Shown here: positions 25,550 to 34,113 of the stretch, one piece after another
How positions within the stretch are numbered: position 1 is the first letter of the stretch
Layout: each line of letters begins with the position of its first letter
From: Gemmatimonadota bacterium
Lineage (GTDB): Bacteria > JAAXHH01
DNA length: 64,000 nt
Direction of reading: 5' to 3'
Assembly (NCBI GenBank): GCA_009838645.1
Contig: VXRC01000032.1
Span: forward strand, 50,989 to 114,988
Notes under the pieces: model-generated
The model's database searches: none
Told to the model about the DNA's origin: nothing
The model's input: only the letters and a program-made list of their open reading frames with translations
Position numbers and translations under genes: made by a program

Positions 25550-26575
25550 TTACAAACCCACTGCCGGTTTCAGTGCAAACGACGCGTTCAGCGCCCACAA
25601 TCCCAGCAGTACCAGAAGCGTGCCGCCAAGCGCACCCAGGCCAGCGCCCGCCAGCGTCCACAGCGGTGATCGGTGAGCGATCACCGTACTCGCCCATGCC
25701 CTCGCCTCCGTAGCAATGATGGCCAGGACGACAATGGTGATCGCGGTACCTATGGACATGGCGATCACGGAGAGCGCGCCAAACCAGATCAGATCCATCG
25801 CGGTAGCGAGGATCAGCACAAACACGGCTCCGCTGCAGGGACGCAGTCCAATGGACAGAACCACGCCAGCCGCCGCGGGCCGGCTGCCGACCGTATCGAT
25901 CTCGGCCGCACTGGGCATATGCCGGCAGCCGTTGCCCGCCCCATGAACAGGGTCGGCAGGAACGTGGCGGACTTCGCCGGCTACGCGCCGCAAACTGCGA
26001 ACGCTTTCGGACAAGACGCCAGCCGCGCGTACCAGCAAGTAGAGACCGACGAGGGCAAGCAACGTGAAACTGGCCCGCGTCGCCCACAGTGATGCCGTTT
26101 CTGTATCTATCGGCAGCCGGCCGGCCAATCCGATCGGTACGCAAACCAGCACCAGAGCCGTCACACCCTGAAGCAGCGCAGCGGCGGCGCCCATGGCAAT
26201 ACCGTGATTCAACCGGCTTCGGTGGGTCAACAGGTAAGTCGTCAACACGATCTTCCCGTGTCCGGGCCCCGCGGCATGCAAGACACCGTAAATAAAGCTC
26301 GTCAGCACCAAAGCCCAGCCGAAGCCATCCGTGCCACGCAGCGATTCAAACTCCTGCATCAAGCCCATGAGGAATTCATTCTGCAATGCCCAGATCCAGA
26401 GCGCTACCCGATCCCAGATCGCAACTTCCTGCCTGGTGTCCGCGTGACCGTCACCCGTGGATTCTTCGGCGGCGACCGTCTCGACGGGCAGCATCGTTGT
26501 CGCGTGGATATCCATCGAGTACGCGACGGCACACAGGCATGCAAGAAAGAACCTCATTTTGCCACTGATTCGCAT
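25550..26575 (-). CDS. NicO/RcnA-family metal transporter in the zinc operon
   Basis: An inner-membrane transporter of 341 aa in the NicO (COG2215) group. An N-terminal signal-like helix (MRFFLACLCAVAYSM) precedes a periplasmic stretch and about six helices. The family motif HAAGPGHGK is present after GVLHA, together with the second motif LRPCSGAVFVLI. A central loop contains several histidines and a cysteine. NicO proteins move nickel or cobalt, but members in Zur-controlled operons are proposed to handle zinc. I chose the ATG at 26575 because AAAAGGTGA precedes it. It is first in the znu unit, with a Zur-like palindrome 87 bp upstream; the 179 bp before znuC hold no gene. Confidence 0.82.
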   Translation of the reverse strand: MRISGKMRFFLACLCAVAYSMDIHATTMLPVETVAAEESTGDGHADTRQEVAIWDRVALWIWALQNEFLMGLMQEFESLRGTDGFGWALVLTSFIYGVLHAAGPGHGKIVLTTYLLTHRSRLNHGIAMGAAAALLQGVTALVLVCVPIGLAGRLPIDTETASLWATRASFTLLALVGLYLLVRAAGVLSESVRSLRRVAGEVRHVPADPVHGAGNGCRHMPSAAEIDTVGSRPAAAGVVLSIGLRPCSGAVFVLILATAMDLIWFGALSVIAMSIGTAITIVVLAIIATEARAWASTVIAHRSPLWTLAGAGLGALGGTLLVLLGLWALNASFALKPAVGL

Positions 26576-26661
26576 CGAACAGTCACCTTTTAACAAACGG
26601 AATCCTGAGGTTGTTACCACCGCTATAGACAAAGACCAGCGGGCCGGTCGTCGTAGTTTAT

Positions 26662-26679
26662 GTTATGTTATAACGTAAC
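26662..26679. promoter_or_regulatory. Zur-box-like palindrome upstream of the NicO-znu operon
   Basis: The 18-bp dyad GTTATGTTATAACGTAAC is palindromic except for one base pair. The overlapping stretch TGTTATAACGTAACG matches 12 of 15 positions of the proteobacterial Zur pattern TGTTATAATATAACA as I recall it. It lies 87 bp upstream of the NicO start in an AT-rich segment suited to a promoter. Since a zur gene is in the same unit, repression by Zur at high zinc is the likely role. Confidence 0.65.
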
Positions 26680-26777
26680 GAATAATAACTAAAAGAAACA
26701 CGTTGTCAAGCCCAAGATTGCCTGTTCCGCAAAAAGGCAACCTGTGAAAGCTCGACCGTGCCGGAAAGTGCCTGTTC

Positions 26778-26806
26778 AAAAAGATAAAGCCCGCTTTTAA
26801 CGGGCT
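26778..26806 (-). terminator. Rho-independent terminator after guaA
   Basis: On the minus strand AGCCCG (26806-26801) pairs with CGGGCT (26793-26788) around a 7-nt loop, and a T-rich run including TTTTT (26782-26778) follows. It lies 38 bp past the guaA stop codon. Confidence 0.8.
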
Positions 26807-26844
26807 AACGTGAACTATGAAGCCTTCGGGTGCCGGGCGTAGGT

Positions 26845-28386
26845 TCATTCCCATTCGATGGTGCCGGGTGGCTTGGAACTGAGGTCGTAGACCACGCGGT
26901 TTACGCCTCGCACTTCGTTGATGATGCGGTTCGAGACGTGCGCCAGGAAGTCCGTGGGCAGGCGCGCCCAATCGGCCGTCATGAAGTCCAGCGTGGTCAC
27001 GGCGCGGAGGGCGATGACGCGCTCGTAGGTGCGGGCGTCGCCCATCACGCCGACGGTCTTGACCGGGAGCAGCACGGCCAGCGCCTGGGAGACCTCGTCG
27101 TACAGGCCGGCCCTGCGCAGTTCGTCGATGAAGATCCTGTCCGCGTCCTGCAGCATGGCCACCCGCTCCCGGGTCACTTCCCCCAGCACGCGGATGCCCA
27201 GGCCGGGTCCCGGGAAGGGATGTCGGTTGATGATCTCGTCGGGCAGGCCGAGTTCCCGGCCCACGGTGCGCACCTCGTCCTTGAACAGGTTCCGGACCGG
27301 TTCGAGCAGTTCCAGTTCCAGGTCGTCCGGCAACCCGCCCACGTTGTGGTGGGTCTTGATGACGCTGGCCGGGCCCTTCACGGAGGCGCTTTCGATCACG
27401 TCGGGGTAGAGGGTGCCCTGGGCCAGGATGTGGACGCCGCGCAGCGAGGTCAGTTCGCTTTCCAGGACGCGAATGAACTCGTCCCCGATGATCTTGCGCT
27501 TCTGCTCCGGTTCCTCCACGCCCTTCAGCCGGTCCAGGAACCGGTCCGAGGCGTCGACGAAGCGGAACCGGGCGTTGATGGTCCGGCGGTAGGTCTCCTC
27601 GACCTCCCGGGCCTCGTCCTTCCGGAGCATGCCCGTGTCCACGAAGATGCAGGTCAGGCGGTCCCCGATGGCCCGGCCGATCAGCGCCGCAACGACCGAG
27701 GAATCCACGCCGCCGCTGGCGAAGCAGGCCACGCGGCGCTCGCCCACGGTCTCCCGGATGGAGGCCAGTGCCTCGTCGATGAAGGTCCGCGGCGTCCAGC
27801 TTCCTTCGCAGCCGCAAATGGCGAATACGAAGTTCTCCAGGACTTCGCGGCCCTGGACCGTGTGCACCACTTCGGGATGGAATTGCACGCCGTAGATCCG
27901 GCGGTCCAGTTGGGCGACTGCGGCGATATGTCCGTTGTCGGAGCGGGCGATGACGTCGAAATCCGGCGGCGGCGCCTTGAGTTCGTCGCCGTGACTCATC
28001 CAGACCGTCATGCGCTCCGGCAGGTCGCGGAACAGGGGCGTGTCGCCCGTCGTACGGATCCCCGCGTTGCCGTACTCCCGGGTTCCGGCGTGGGCGACCT
28101 CGCCTTCGTGGTAATGCCCCATGAGCTGCAGGCCGTAGCAGATCCCGAGGATCGGCTTGCCAGCCTCGAATATGCCCGGATCCGGGTGCGGCGCGTCTTC
28201 TCCGTACACGCTGGCCGGACCGCCCGACAGGACGATGCCGGTGACGTTGCGCGCCGAGAGTTCGGACGCCGGCGTATCGTAGGGCAGCACCTCGCAATAG
28301 ACGTGGCTTTCCCGAATGCGCCGCGCGATGAGCTGCGTGTACTGCGCGCCGAAATCGAGGATGGCAATCCAGTTCGAGTCAGCCAT
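26845..28386 (-). CDS. guaA: GMP synthase (glutamine-hydrolysing)
   Basis: GuaA converts XMP to GMP using glutamine and ATP. The 513-aa protein has the normal three-part layout. The class I glutamine amidotransferase domain has nucleophile C83 in GICYGLQLMGH and the FHPEV catalytic histidine/glutamate. The ATP-pyrophosphatase domain has the PP-loop SGGVDSSV. The C-terminal dimerisation domain ends in PPGTIEWE, the family-typical C-terminus. It is a single gene with its own terminator. The 70 bp separating its start from the waaA-lpxK stop probably carries its promoter. Confidence 0.97.
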   Translation of the reverse strand: MADSNWIAILDFGAQYTQLIARRIRESHVYCEVLPYDTPASELSARNVTGIVLSGGPASVYGEDAPHPDPGIFEAGKPILGICYGLQLMGHYHEGEVAHAGTREYGNAGIRTTGDTPLFRDLPERMTVWMSHGDELKAPPPDFDVIARSDNGHIAAVAQLDRRIYGVQFHPEVVHTVQGREVLENFVFAICGCEGSWTPRTFIDEALASIRETVGERRVACFASGGVDSSVVAALIGRAIGDRLTCIFVDTGMLRKDEAREVEETYRRTINARFRFVDASDRFLDRLKGVEEPEQKRKIIGDEFIRVLESELTSLRGVHILAQGTLYPDVIESASVKGPASVIKTHHNVGGLPDDLELELLEPVRNLFKDEVRTVGRELGLPDEIINRHPFPGPGLGIRVLGEVTRERVAMLQDADRIFIDELRRAGLYDEVSQALAVLLPVKTVGVMGDARTYERVIALRAVTTLDFMTADWARLPTDFLAHVSNRIINEVRGVNRVVYDLSSKPPGTIEWE

Positions 28387-28456
28387 TTAATGGAATTCAG
28401 ATGGATGAAAGACGGGTGCCGTCAAATTAACGAACAGGTTAGATAATATAGCCCGT

Positions 28457-30985
28457 TCATCGTGTTTTGTCCAGCGTTGAAAGTATTTCCTCGAGTGCAG
28501 GTTCGCCCGAGGTCAGCCGGAGCGCGATATCCAGGGCGACCAGGTGTTTTCTGGCGGCGTGGTCCGGGATCCGGACGGCGTCTTTCTTCGTGGTGACGAT
28601 GCATTCCGCGCCCGATGCTACGGCCAGGGACCATGCCCGGTCCAGGTCGGACGGAGAAAAGGGGTGGTGATCCCGGTACGCCAGGACCCGGGTTACATGG
28701 CCGCCGGCGTCCGTGACCGTCTGCACGAAGGAAGCCGGGTTGGCGATCCCGCAGAGGACAAGCACCTCGCGGCCGGCCAGCCAAGTCGGCGGGAGCCGGG
28801 TACCGTCGTCCGGACCGTCGTCTAGGTTGTTCTCCAGGCCGTTGTCCTCGCCGTCGTCCAGGCGTCGCAGCCCTGCGGGTTCATAGACGGCTTCGATGAG
28901 CGCCAGGTGGGGGAACTCGCCTGTGATACGCGCCGTGTCGACCGCCGCCAAACGGGTCTGATCCGTCCGAGTCAGCACCAGTGCATGGGCGCGCTGGAGC
29001 GAGGAAAACGGTTCGCGATAGGGGCCGGCGGGGAGCAGTCGGCCGGGTTTGTACTCCGGACCGGGCAGGCTAAGCTGGCCGGAGGCGTCATGCACCACGA
29101 TGTCCACCGCGCGGGCCGTGCTCCGGTGCTGGAATCCGTCATCCAGCAGCAGCACGTCCGCCCCGTGGCGGTCAATGGCCATCCGTCCCGCAGCCGTGCG
29201 GCTCGGACCGACAACCACAGGTACATCGGAAAGGACCGAGGCCAGGAAGGCCGGTTCGTCGCCCGCCTCCTGCCAGGGGGCGTCCGGTCTGACCACCTGG
29301 GTTGCGCGGGAATTCCTGCCGTAACCCCGGCTCAGCACGGCGGGCCGGTAGCCGGCGTCCCGCAGGCGGTGGGCAAGGTATCTCACCACGGGCGTCTTCC
29401 CCGCGCCGCCCGCGGTCAGTGCGCCCACGCTGATTACCGGGACCGGAATGCGGTAGGAAGTCAGCAGTTTCCTGTCGTACAGCCCGTTGCGTATCCGGAC
29501 CGCTATGGCCATCAGCAGGGACGGGGGCAACAGCGTGACACGCAGGAAGCGAATGGCCGGTGCGCGCTCGCCGGGGTCCATCAACCGGGTAATGAACGGC
29601 ATGCGATGTGGGTAGCGCCGCGGCCCGGAATCGCCGGATCCGTTGGGGTCCGGCTCGAGGATCCACCGGTCGACCAGGTCCAGGGTGCGGTCTACAGCCC
29701 TGGAGCATTCGAGCACGGCCTGTCGGGCGGCCGCACCCGCCTGCGCGTGCATGCCGGAATCATCCAGCCATTCGAGCCATTGGCGGGCGAGTTCGTCGCC
29801 GTCGTGGACGACTATGCCGCCCCCGGTCCGCAGCAGGGCAGCGGCGCTCGCCCGGACGTTCTCGGTGTGGGGACCGAAGAGGACCGGAATGCCACATGCC
29901 GCGGGCTCGAGCAGGTTGTGGCCGCCGAGGGGAACCAGCGTGGCGCCGACGAAGGCCATGTCCGCGGCGGTGTACATGACCGCCAGTTCGCCCATGGTGT
30001 CCAGGATGATTACGTCGGCCGGAGCGGGGCTCGTCCCGCCCGAATCGTCGGGGCCGCCTGCTCCCGCGACGCCCGTGCCGCCCACACCATCGGGGTCGGC
30101 CAGGCGCGTCCGACGGACGAATCGCAGGCCGGCCGCCTTCAGCATCTGCTCGGCCGGGGGAATGCGCTGGAGGTGCCGGGGCGCCCAGATCATTTTCGCC
30201 TCGGGATACCGTTCCCGTACGCGGACGAAGGCCGCCAGCACGGCGCGTTCCTCTTCCAAGGGCCGGGGGCAACCCGCCATGATGACCGGTTCGGACGCGG
30301 ACAGGCCGAGTTCACGACGGAGCGCTTCCCTTCCGGGTCCCTTCTGTTCGGCGGCCAGGTCGAACTTTACGTTTCCGGTTACCCGCACCCAGCCCGGGTC
30401 CGCGCCGAAGGTTATGAACCGTTCCCCGTCGAGCGCATGTTGGACGCCCACGACAGCCAGCCGCCGCAACATGCGCCGGAACAGCGGCTTCACGAAACGG
30501 TTTCGCACGAGACTGCGATCCGACATGCGGCCGTTGACCAGGGCCACGGGACAATCGTGAGCGGCGGCCGCCCCGAGCATGCCGGGCCAGAGTTCGCCTT
30601 CGAGCAGCACCAGTGCGCGGGGGCGTACCCGCCTGAACACCCGGCGGACGATGAAAGGCGCGTCGAGGGGCGCCAGTCCGAAGTACCGGGCCCGGGGTAC
30701 GTGCTGCCTGACATAGGCCAGGCCGGTTTCCGTCATCGTGGTGACCAGCACCTGGCAATCGGGATGGCGTTTCGCGAATCCTTCGATCACTACCGCAAGG
30801 CCGGTGGCTTCGCCCACGGACGCGCAGTGGAACCAGACGACCGGCCGGTTCTCCCCGTCAGGGACGAGCGGCCGCTGGCCGAGCCGTTGGCGCATCCCGT
30901 ACCGGTCCAGGATGGACAGGCAGGCCAGGACCGGCGAGAGCAGCACGGTCAGCGCGGAATACAGTAAGGTGTACACAAAGACCAT
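28457..30985 (-). CDS. Fused Kdo transferase (WaaA) and lipid A 4'-kinase (LpxK)
   Basis: One 842-aa open frame carries two lipid A enzymes. Residues 1 to about 430 are WaaA/KdtA, which adds Kdo to lipid IVA. Its marks are the N-terminal membrane anchor, FHCASVGEA, LVLLEGELWPGM, GNVKFD and VPLGGHNLLEPAACG. Residues about 445-842 are LpxK, which phosphorylates the 4' position of the disaccharide. Its marks are the Walker A region GALTAGGAGKTP (residues ~522-533), LLLDDGFQHRSTARAVDIVV-type aspartates, and the C-terminal TTKKDAVRIP. There is no stop or restart codon between the halves, so the fusion looks real. Both steps are successive in the pathway. It lies 39 bp downstream of the DUF374 gene. 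Confidence 0.93.
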   Translation of the reverse strand: MVFVYTLLYSALTVLLSPVLACLSILDRYGMRQRLGQRPLVPDGENRPVVWFHCASVGEATGLAVVIEGFAKRHPDCQVLVTTMTETGLAYVRQHVPRARYFGLAPLDAPFIVRRVFRRVRPRALVLLEGELWPGMLGAAAAHDCPVALVNGRMSDRSLVRNRFVKPLFRRMLRRLAVVGVQHALDGERFITFGADPGWVRVTGNVKFDLAAEQKGPGREALRRELGLSASEPVIMAGCPRPLEEERAVLAAFVRVRERYPEAKMIWAPRHLQRIPPAEQMLKAAGLRFVRRTRLADPDGVGGTGVAGAGGPDDSGGTSPAPADVIILDTMGELAVMYTAADMAFVGATLVPLGGHNLLEPAACGIPVLFGPHTENVRASAAALLRTGGGIVVHDGDELARQWLEWLDDSGMHAQAGAAARQAVLECSRAVDRTLDLVDRWILEPDPNGSGDSGPRRYPHRMPFITRLMDPGERAPAIRFLRVTLLPPSLLMAIAVRIRNGLYDRKLLTSYRIPVPVISVGALTAGGAGKTPVVRYLAHRLRDAGYRPAVLSRGYGRNSRATQVVRPDAPWQEAGDEPAFLASVLSDVPVVVGPSRTAAGRMAIDRHGADVLLLDDGFQHRSTARAVDIVVHDASGQLSLPGPEYKPGRLLPAGPYREPFSSLQRAHALVLTRTDQTRLAAVDTARITGEFPHLALIEAVYEPAGLRRLDDGEDNGLENNLDDGPDDGTRLPPTWLAGREVLVLCGIANPASFVQTVTDAGGHVTRVLAYRDHHPFSPSDLDRAWSLAVASGAECIVTTKKDAVRIPDHAARKHLVALDIALRLTSGEPALEEILSTLDKTR

Positions 30986-31024
30986 GTCAGGAATCTGCCG
31001 CTTCTTCAGGTATCTGCCGGATAT

Positions 31025-31684
31025 TCAGGACGTGGCCAAGCTTCGTCCGGCGACTTCGCGTGCATCCAACAGGCGTCGCTGGAGTTCGGCCCTGAGGGGT
31101 TCAAGGCGCTCGACCGGCGCGTCTCCAGGCACGGTCAGCGGTTCTCCGAAGGCAATCGCCACCCTGGAAAAGGGGCGTGGAAGCATGAAACGGTCCCAGC
31201 TTGAAAGCAAGCAGGCCTTGTGCGAAGCGACCGCGAAGGGCACGATGGGAAGGCCGGACCTCCCGGCAATGATCAGCGTACCCGGCTTGACTTGAAGCCG
31301 GGGACCGCGGGGCCCGTCCACGGTTACCCCCAGGTCGTCGCCGGCCGCGCCGGCCGCCGCCATGCGGAACAGGGCGCGCGTTCCCCCCCGGGTGGAAGAT
31401 CCGCGTATGGTCCCGTATCCCATGCACTCGATGGCCCGGGCAATCCACTCGCCGTCCCGGTGCTGGCTCACTAGTACCTTTATCCCCTGCCGGCGGAAGG
31501 CATAGGTGGCCACCAGCAAGCCCTCGTGCCAGAAGGCGTATATCACCTGCCGGCCGCCTTCCCGCGCTTGCTCGAGGTACTCCGCTCCGATCCTGCGGAT
31601 GGTGAGCGATCTTCCAAGCAGGCCGATGGCCCCGGCGCTCAGCTTACCAATCAAGGTATATACGGGGCCTTCAATGCCCGCCAT
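31025..31684 (-). CDS. Lysophospholipid acyltransferase-like protein (DUF374)
   Basis: A 219-aa protein of the DUF374 group within the glycerolipid/lipid A acyltransferase superfamily. The catalytic-type histidine is in FWHEGLL, and the second block is DGPRGPRLQVKPG. In Gram-negative bacteria such genes sit among lipid A genes and may provide an acyltransfer step; the acceptor is unproven. I chose the ATG at 31684, which overlaps the end of lpxB by 14 bp, because the upstream frame only reads the 18-bp repeat in lpxB out of frame. It lies between lpxB and the waaA-lpxK fusion. Confidence 0.82.
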   Translation of the reverse strand: MAGIEGPVYTLIGKLSAGAIGLLGRSLTIRRIGAEYLEQAREGGRQVIYAFWHEGLLVATYAFRRQGIKVLVSQHRDGEWIARAIECMGYGTIRGSSTRGGTRALFRMAAAGAAGDDLGVTVDGPRGPRLQVKPGTLIIAGRSGLPIVPFAVASHKACLLSSWDRFMLPRPFSRVAIAFGEPLTVPGDAPVERLEPLRAELQRRLLDAREVAGRSLATS

Positions 31685-32906
31685 CGGCTGCCCTCTCCCC
31701 GCGCGGCCCGCTTTCCCGGCGCGGCCCGCTTTCCCGATCATCCGTTTGATGCTCGTACGCGCCTTCCGCCATGTCCAGGGCCAGGTCGGCGACGCGCGAC
31801 GAAGCGCCCGGTGTACCCAGGCGGGTCCGTACCTCCCGGAGTTCGCGTGCCATGGCCTCCCGTTTTCCCGGGTCCTTCAACAGCTCCAGGGCCACGGGGG
31901 ACAGCACTTCCGGATCGACGGCGTCCTGGAGGAATTCCGGTGCGATGCGCCGTCCCGCGACCACGTTCACCAGGCCGATGTCCGGTATGCTGACCAGGCG
32001 GCGGGCGATCCACCAGGACAGTCGGGACATGCGGTACAGGACCAGCAGGGGCGTGCCGAAACAGGCGGATTCCAGGGTTGCCGTTCCCGACGTGACGAGC
32101 AACAGGTCGGCGTGGCGCATGACCTCGTAGGTGCTTCCTTCCACCACGGGCACCTTCCTCGCGTCTTCTTCCAGGGCTGCATTCCCCGCGAGACACGCCG
32201 TCAGGTCGGTCCTGGAGACGGTTGGCGCCAGTCCGATGACCCCCTGGGTTCCGGGCAGCTCCCGCCGGACGGTCTTCAGGGTGCCGGCCATCGAGGGGAG
32301 CATGCGCTCCACTTCCATGACACGGCTGCCCGGCAACATCCCGATGATCGGCCGGTCCGGATCGAGGCCCGCGGCTTCGCAGAATTCGGTCCTGGATTGC
32401 CGGCTCTCGAGCACTTCAAGCAGGGGGTGGCCGACGAAGACCACCTTTCCCCCGGCTTTCTCGTACAGTTCCACTTCGAATGGAAACACCACCGCCATGC
32501 AGTCCACGTTTCTCACGATGGCGTGGATCCGCCGCGGCCTCCACGCCCAGACCTGGGGACTGATATAGTAGAGGACCGGTATGCCCCGCTTGCGCGCCTT
32601 GCGGGCGATGCGGAGATTGAAGTCGGGATAGTCGATGAGGATGACCAGGTCGGGACACCGGGATTCGAGAAGCCCGTCGAGCCGCCGCAACGCCCGGCGA
32701 ATGAAGGGCAGATGTCGGACGACCTCGGTGAGGCCCATGACCGAGAATTGTTCAATATGGTAGACCAGCGCGCAGCCGGCCCGTTCCATGCGTTCCCCGC
32801 CGACGCCGAAAATATCGATTCCCGGGCGCCTGGCCTTGAGTGCGGCCACGACCCCCGCTCCGTGCATCTCGCCCGACGCTTCTCCGGCGATGATCATGAT
32901 CCGCAA
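31671..32906 (-). CDS. lpxB: Lipid-A-disaccharide synthase
   Basis: LpxB joins UDP-2,3-diacylglucosamine and lipid X to form the lipid A disaccharide. The protein is 411 aa, with the family segments IIAGEASGEMHG, FSVMGLTEVV, DYPDFNLRIA, YYISPQVWAW, LPGSRVMEVERMLP and the later TSGTATLE. It is peripheral to the inner membrane. The C-terminal tail contains two perfect 18-bp repeats coding RESGPR and is not part of the conserved fold. The gene heads a lipid A transcription unit (lpxB, DUF374, waaA-lpxK). It is divergent from the lactonase, with a dyad symmetry element between them. Confidence 0.95.
   Translation of the reverse strand: MRIMIIAGEASGEMHGAGVVAALKARRPGIDIFGVGGERMERAGCALVYHIEQFSVMGLTEVVRHLPFIRRALRRLDGLLESRCPDLVILIDYPDFNLRIARKARKRGIPVLYYISPQVWAWRPRRIHAIVRNVDCMAVVFPFEVELYEKAGGKVVFVGHPLLEVLESRQSRTEFCEAAGLDPDRPIIGMLPGSRVMEVERMLPSMAGTLKTVRRELPGTQGVIGLAPTVSRTDLTACLAGNAALEEDARKVPVVEGSTYEVMRHADLLLVTSGTATLESACFGTPLLVLYRMSRLSWWIARRLVSIPDIGLVNVVAGRRIAPEFLQDAVDPEVLSPVALELLKDPGKREAMARELREVRTRLGTPGASSRVADLALDMAEGAYEHQTDDRESGPRRESGPRGERAADGGH
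31701..31736. repeat. 18-bp tandem repeat in the lpxB 3' end
   Basis: Two perfect units (31701-31718 and 31719-31736) encode RESGPR twice in the variable C-terminal tail of LpxB. Confidence 0.9.
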
Positions 32907-32984
32907 TGGCTTCGACTCCTTCGTATGAACACGTCGTGTCGTTCCAGCCGTGGAGTACGGTTACAGCGACGGGCATCCTGAATC

Positions 32985-33024
32985 CAAAATACACTTTGAG
33001 GACGCAACCTCGGAGTATATTTTG
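32985..33024. promoter_or_regulatory. Imperfect 17-bp inverted repeat between lpxB and the lactonase
   Basis: Arms at 32985-33001 and 33008-33024 pair at 14 of 17 positions around a 6-nt spacer. The outer part is CAAAATA and the inner part GAGG/CCTC. It lies in the 170-bp gap between divergent genes, 78 bp from lpxB and 52 bp from the lactonase start. It could be an operator or a stem-loop in a leader transcript. No T-run follows, so it is not a terminator. Confidence 0.5.
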
Positions 33025-33076
33025 AAGTCTTACCCGTTAAGTTAGTCTTTAACAGAAAACAGGAGATCGGAAAAGC

Positions 33077-34108
33077 ATGGCTGATTCCCCGTCAGGACGC
33101 ACCGTTGTTTTCGTCTCGTTGACCGGCGACGAGCAAGTGAAGGCTTACGACCAGGACCGGGAGACGGGCGCCCTGACCCTGCGGTCCACCAGCGACGCCC
33201 ACGGTCCTTCCGGGGCGCTGTGCCTGCATCCGGCGGGCAACCTCATGTACAACGCCCACGTGGAATCCACCACGCTCGCGGCCTACAGGCTGGACACGGA
33301 CTCCTGCGAACTCACCCTCGTCAACAAGGTGGATACCGACATCACGATCCCCGCGCATCTCGTCACGGACCGCCGCGGCCGGTTCCTGTTGACGGTATAC
33401 TACGGGGGCGGCGGCATCACCGTGCATCGCCTGGGCGGAGACGGCGCGATCGGCGAACTCGTCCAGTACATCAACACGGGCGAAAAGGCCCATGCCGTCT
33501 GCCTGGCGGTCGAGGACCGGTACGTGATCGTCCCCCACGTTTCTCCCACCAACAAGACCAACCAGTTCCGGTTCGACGCGGAAACGGGGCAGCTGACCCC
33601 CAACGAACCCGCGGTGCTGAACCCACCGGACGAAGAAACGGGCCCCCGGCATATCTGCTTCCGGCCCGGGGGTGACGTGGCGTACATCGTCAATGAACAG
33701 GGCAACACGGTGACGGCCCACCACTTTAATGCGGATAACGGTACCCTCGAGATCTTCCAGAACGTATCGACCCTGCCCGACGACTGGGAGGAGGGTGGGG
33801 CCACCGCCCACGTGGAGGTGCACCGGAACGGGAAGTGGGCTTATGCCTCCAACCGGGGGCACGACAGCATCGTGGGCTACGACGTGGCGGCCGACGGCGC
33901 GCTGAGCGCCTTCGGGCACGTTTCGGTTCCGGCCAGTCCGCGGTCCTTCAACGTCGATCCGGATGGCCGGTTCCTTTATTGCGCCGGTGAAGCCGCGGGC
34001 GTGATGACGGCATTCCGCGTGGACCCCTCCGACGGAACCCTGCATCCGCTGCGGGATTATACTGTAGGCGACAAGCCATTCTGGGTAATGGCGACGACCC
34101 TGGGTTAA
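33077..34108 (+). CDS. Lactonase family protein (YbhE/6-phosphogluconolactonase-type beta-propeller)
   Basis: A 343-aa seven-bladed beta-propeller protein of the lactonase family. In E. coli the relative YbhE (Pgl) hydrolyses 6-phosphogluconolactone, but family members have varied substrates. Family-typical segments are HAVCLAVEDRYVIVPH, GPRHICFRPGGDVAYIVNE, YASNRGHDSI and the end motif DKPFWVMATTL. No signal peptide is visible, so it is cytoplasmic. An AGGAG site (33061-33065) precedes the ATG. The membrane-fusion gene starts 5 bp after its stop, although the functions have no obvious link. Confidence 0.88.
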   Translation: MADSPSGRTVVFVSLTGDEQVKAYDQDRETGALTLRSTSDAHGPSGALCLHPAGNLMYNAHVESTTLAAYRLDTDSCELTLVNKVDTDITIPAHLVTDRRGRFLLTVYYGGGGITVHRLGGDGAIGELVQYINTGEKAHAVCLAVEDRYVIVPHVSPTNKTNQFRFDAETGQLTPNEPAVLNPPDEETGPRHICFRPGGDVAYIVNEQGNTVTAHHFNADNGTLEIFQNVSTLPDDWEEGGATAHVEVHRNGKWAYASNRGHDSIVGYDVAADGALSAFGHVSVPASPRSFNVDPDGRFLYCAGEAAGVMTAFRVDPSDGTLHPLRDYTVGDKPFWVMATTLG

Positions 34109-34113
34109 AGCGC

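Noticed and set aside
26663..28297. Long minus-strand open frame overlapping guaA
   Set aside because: It is a frame-shifted shadow of guaA with an arginine/proline-rich composition and no homology features.
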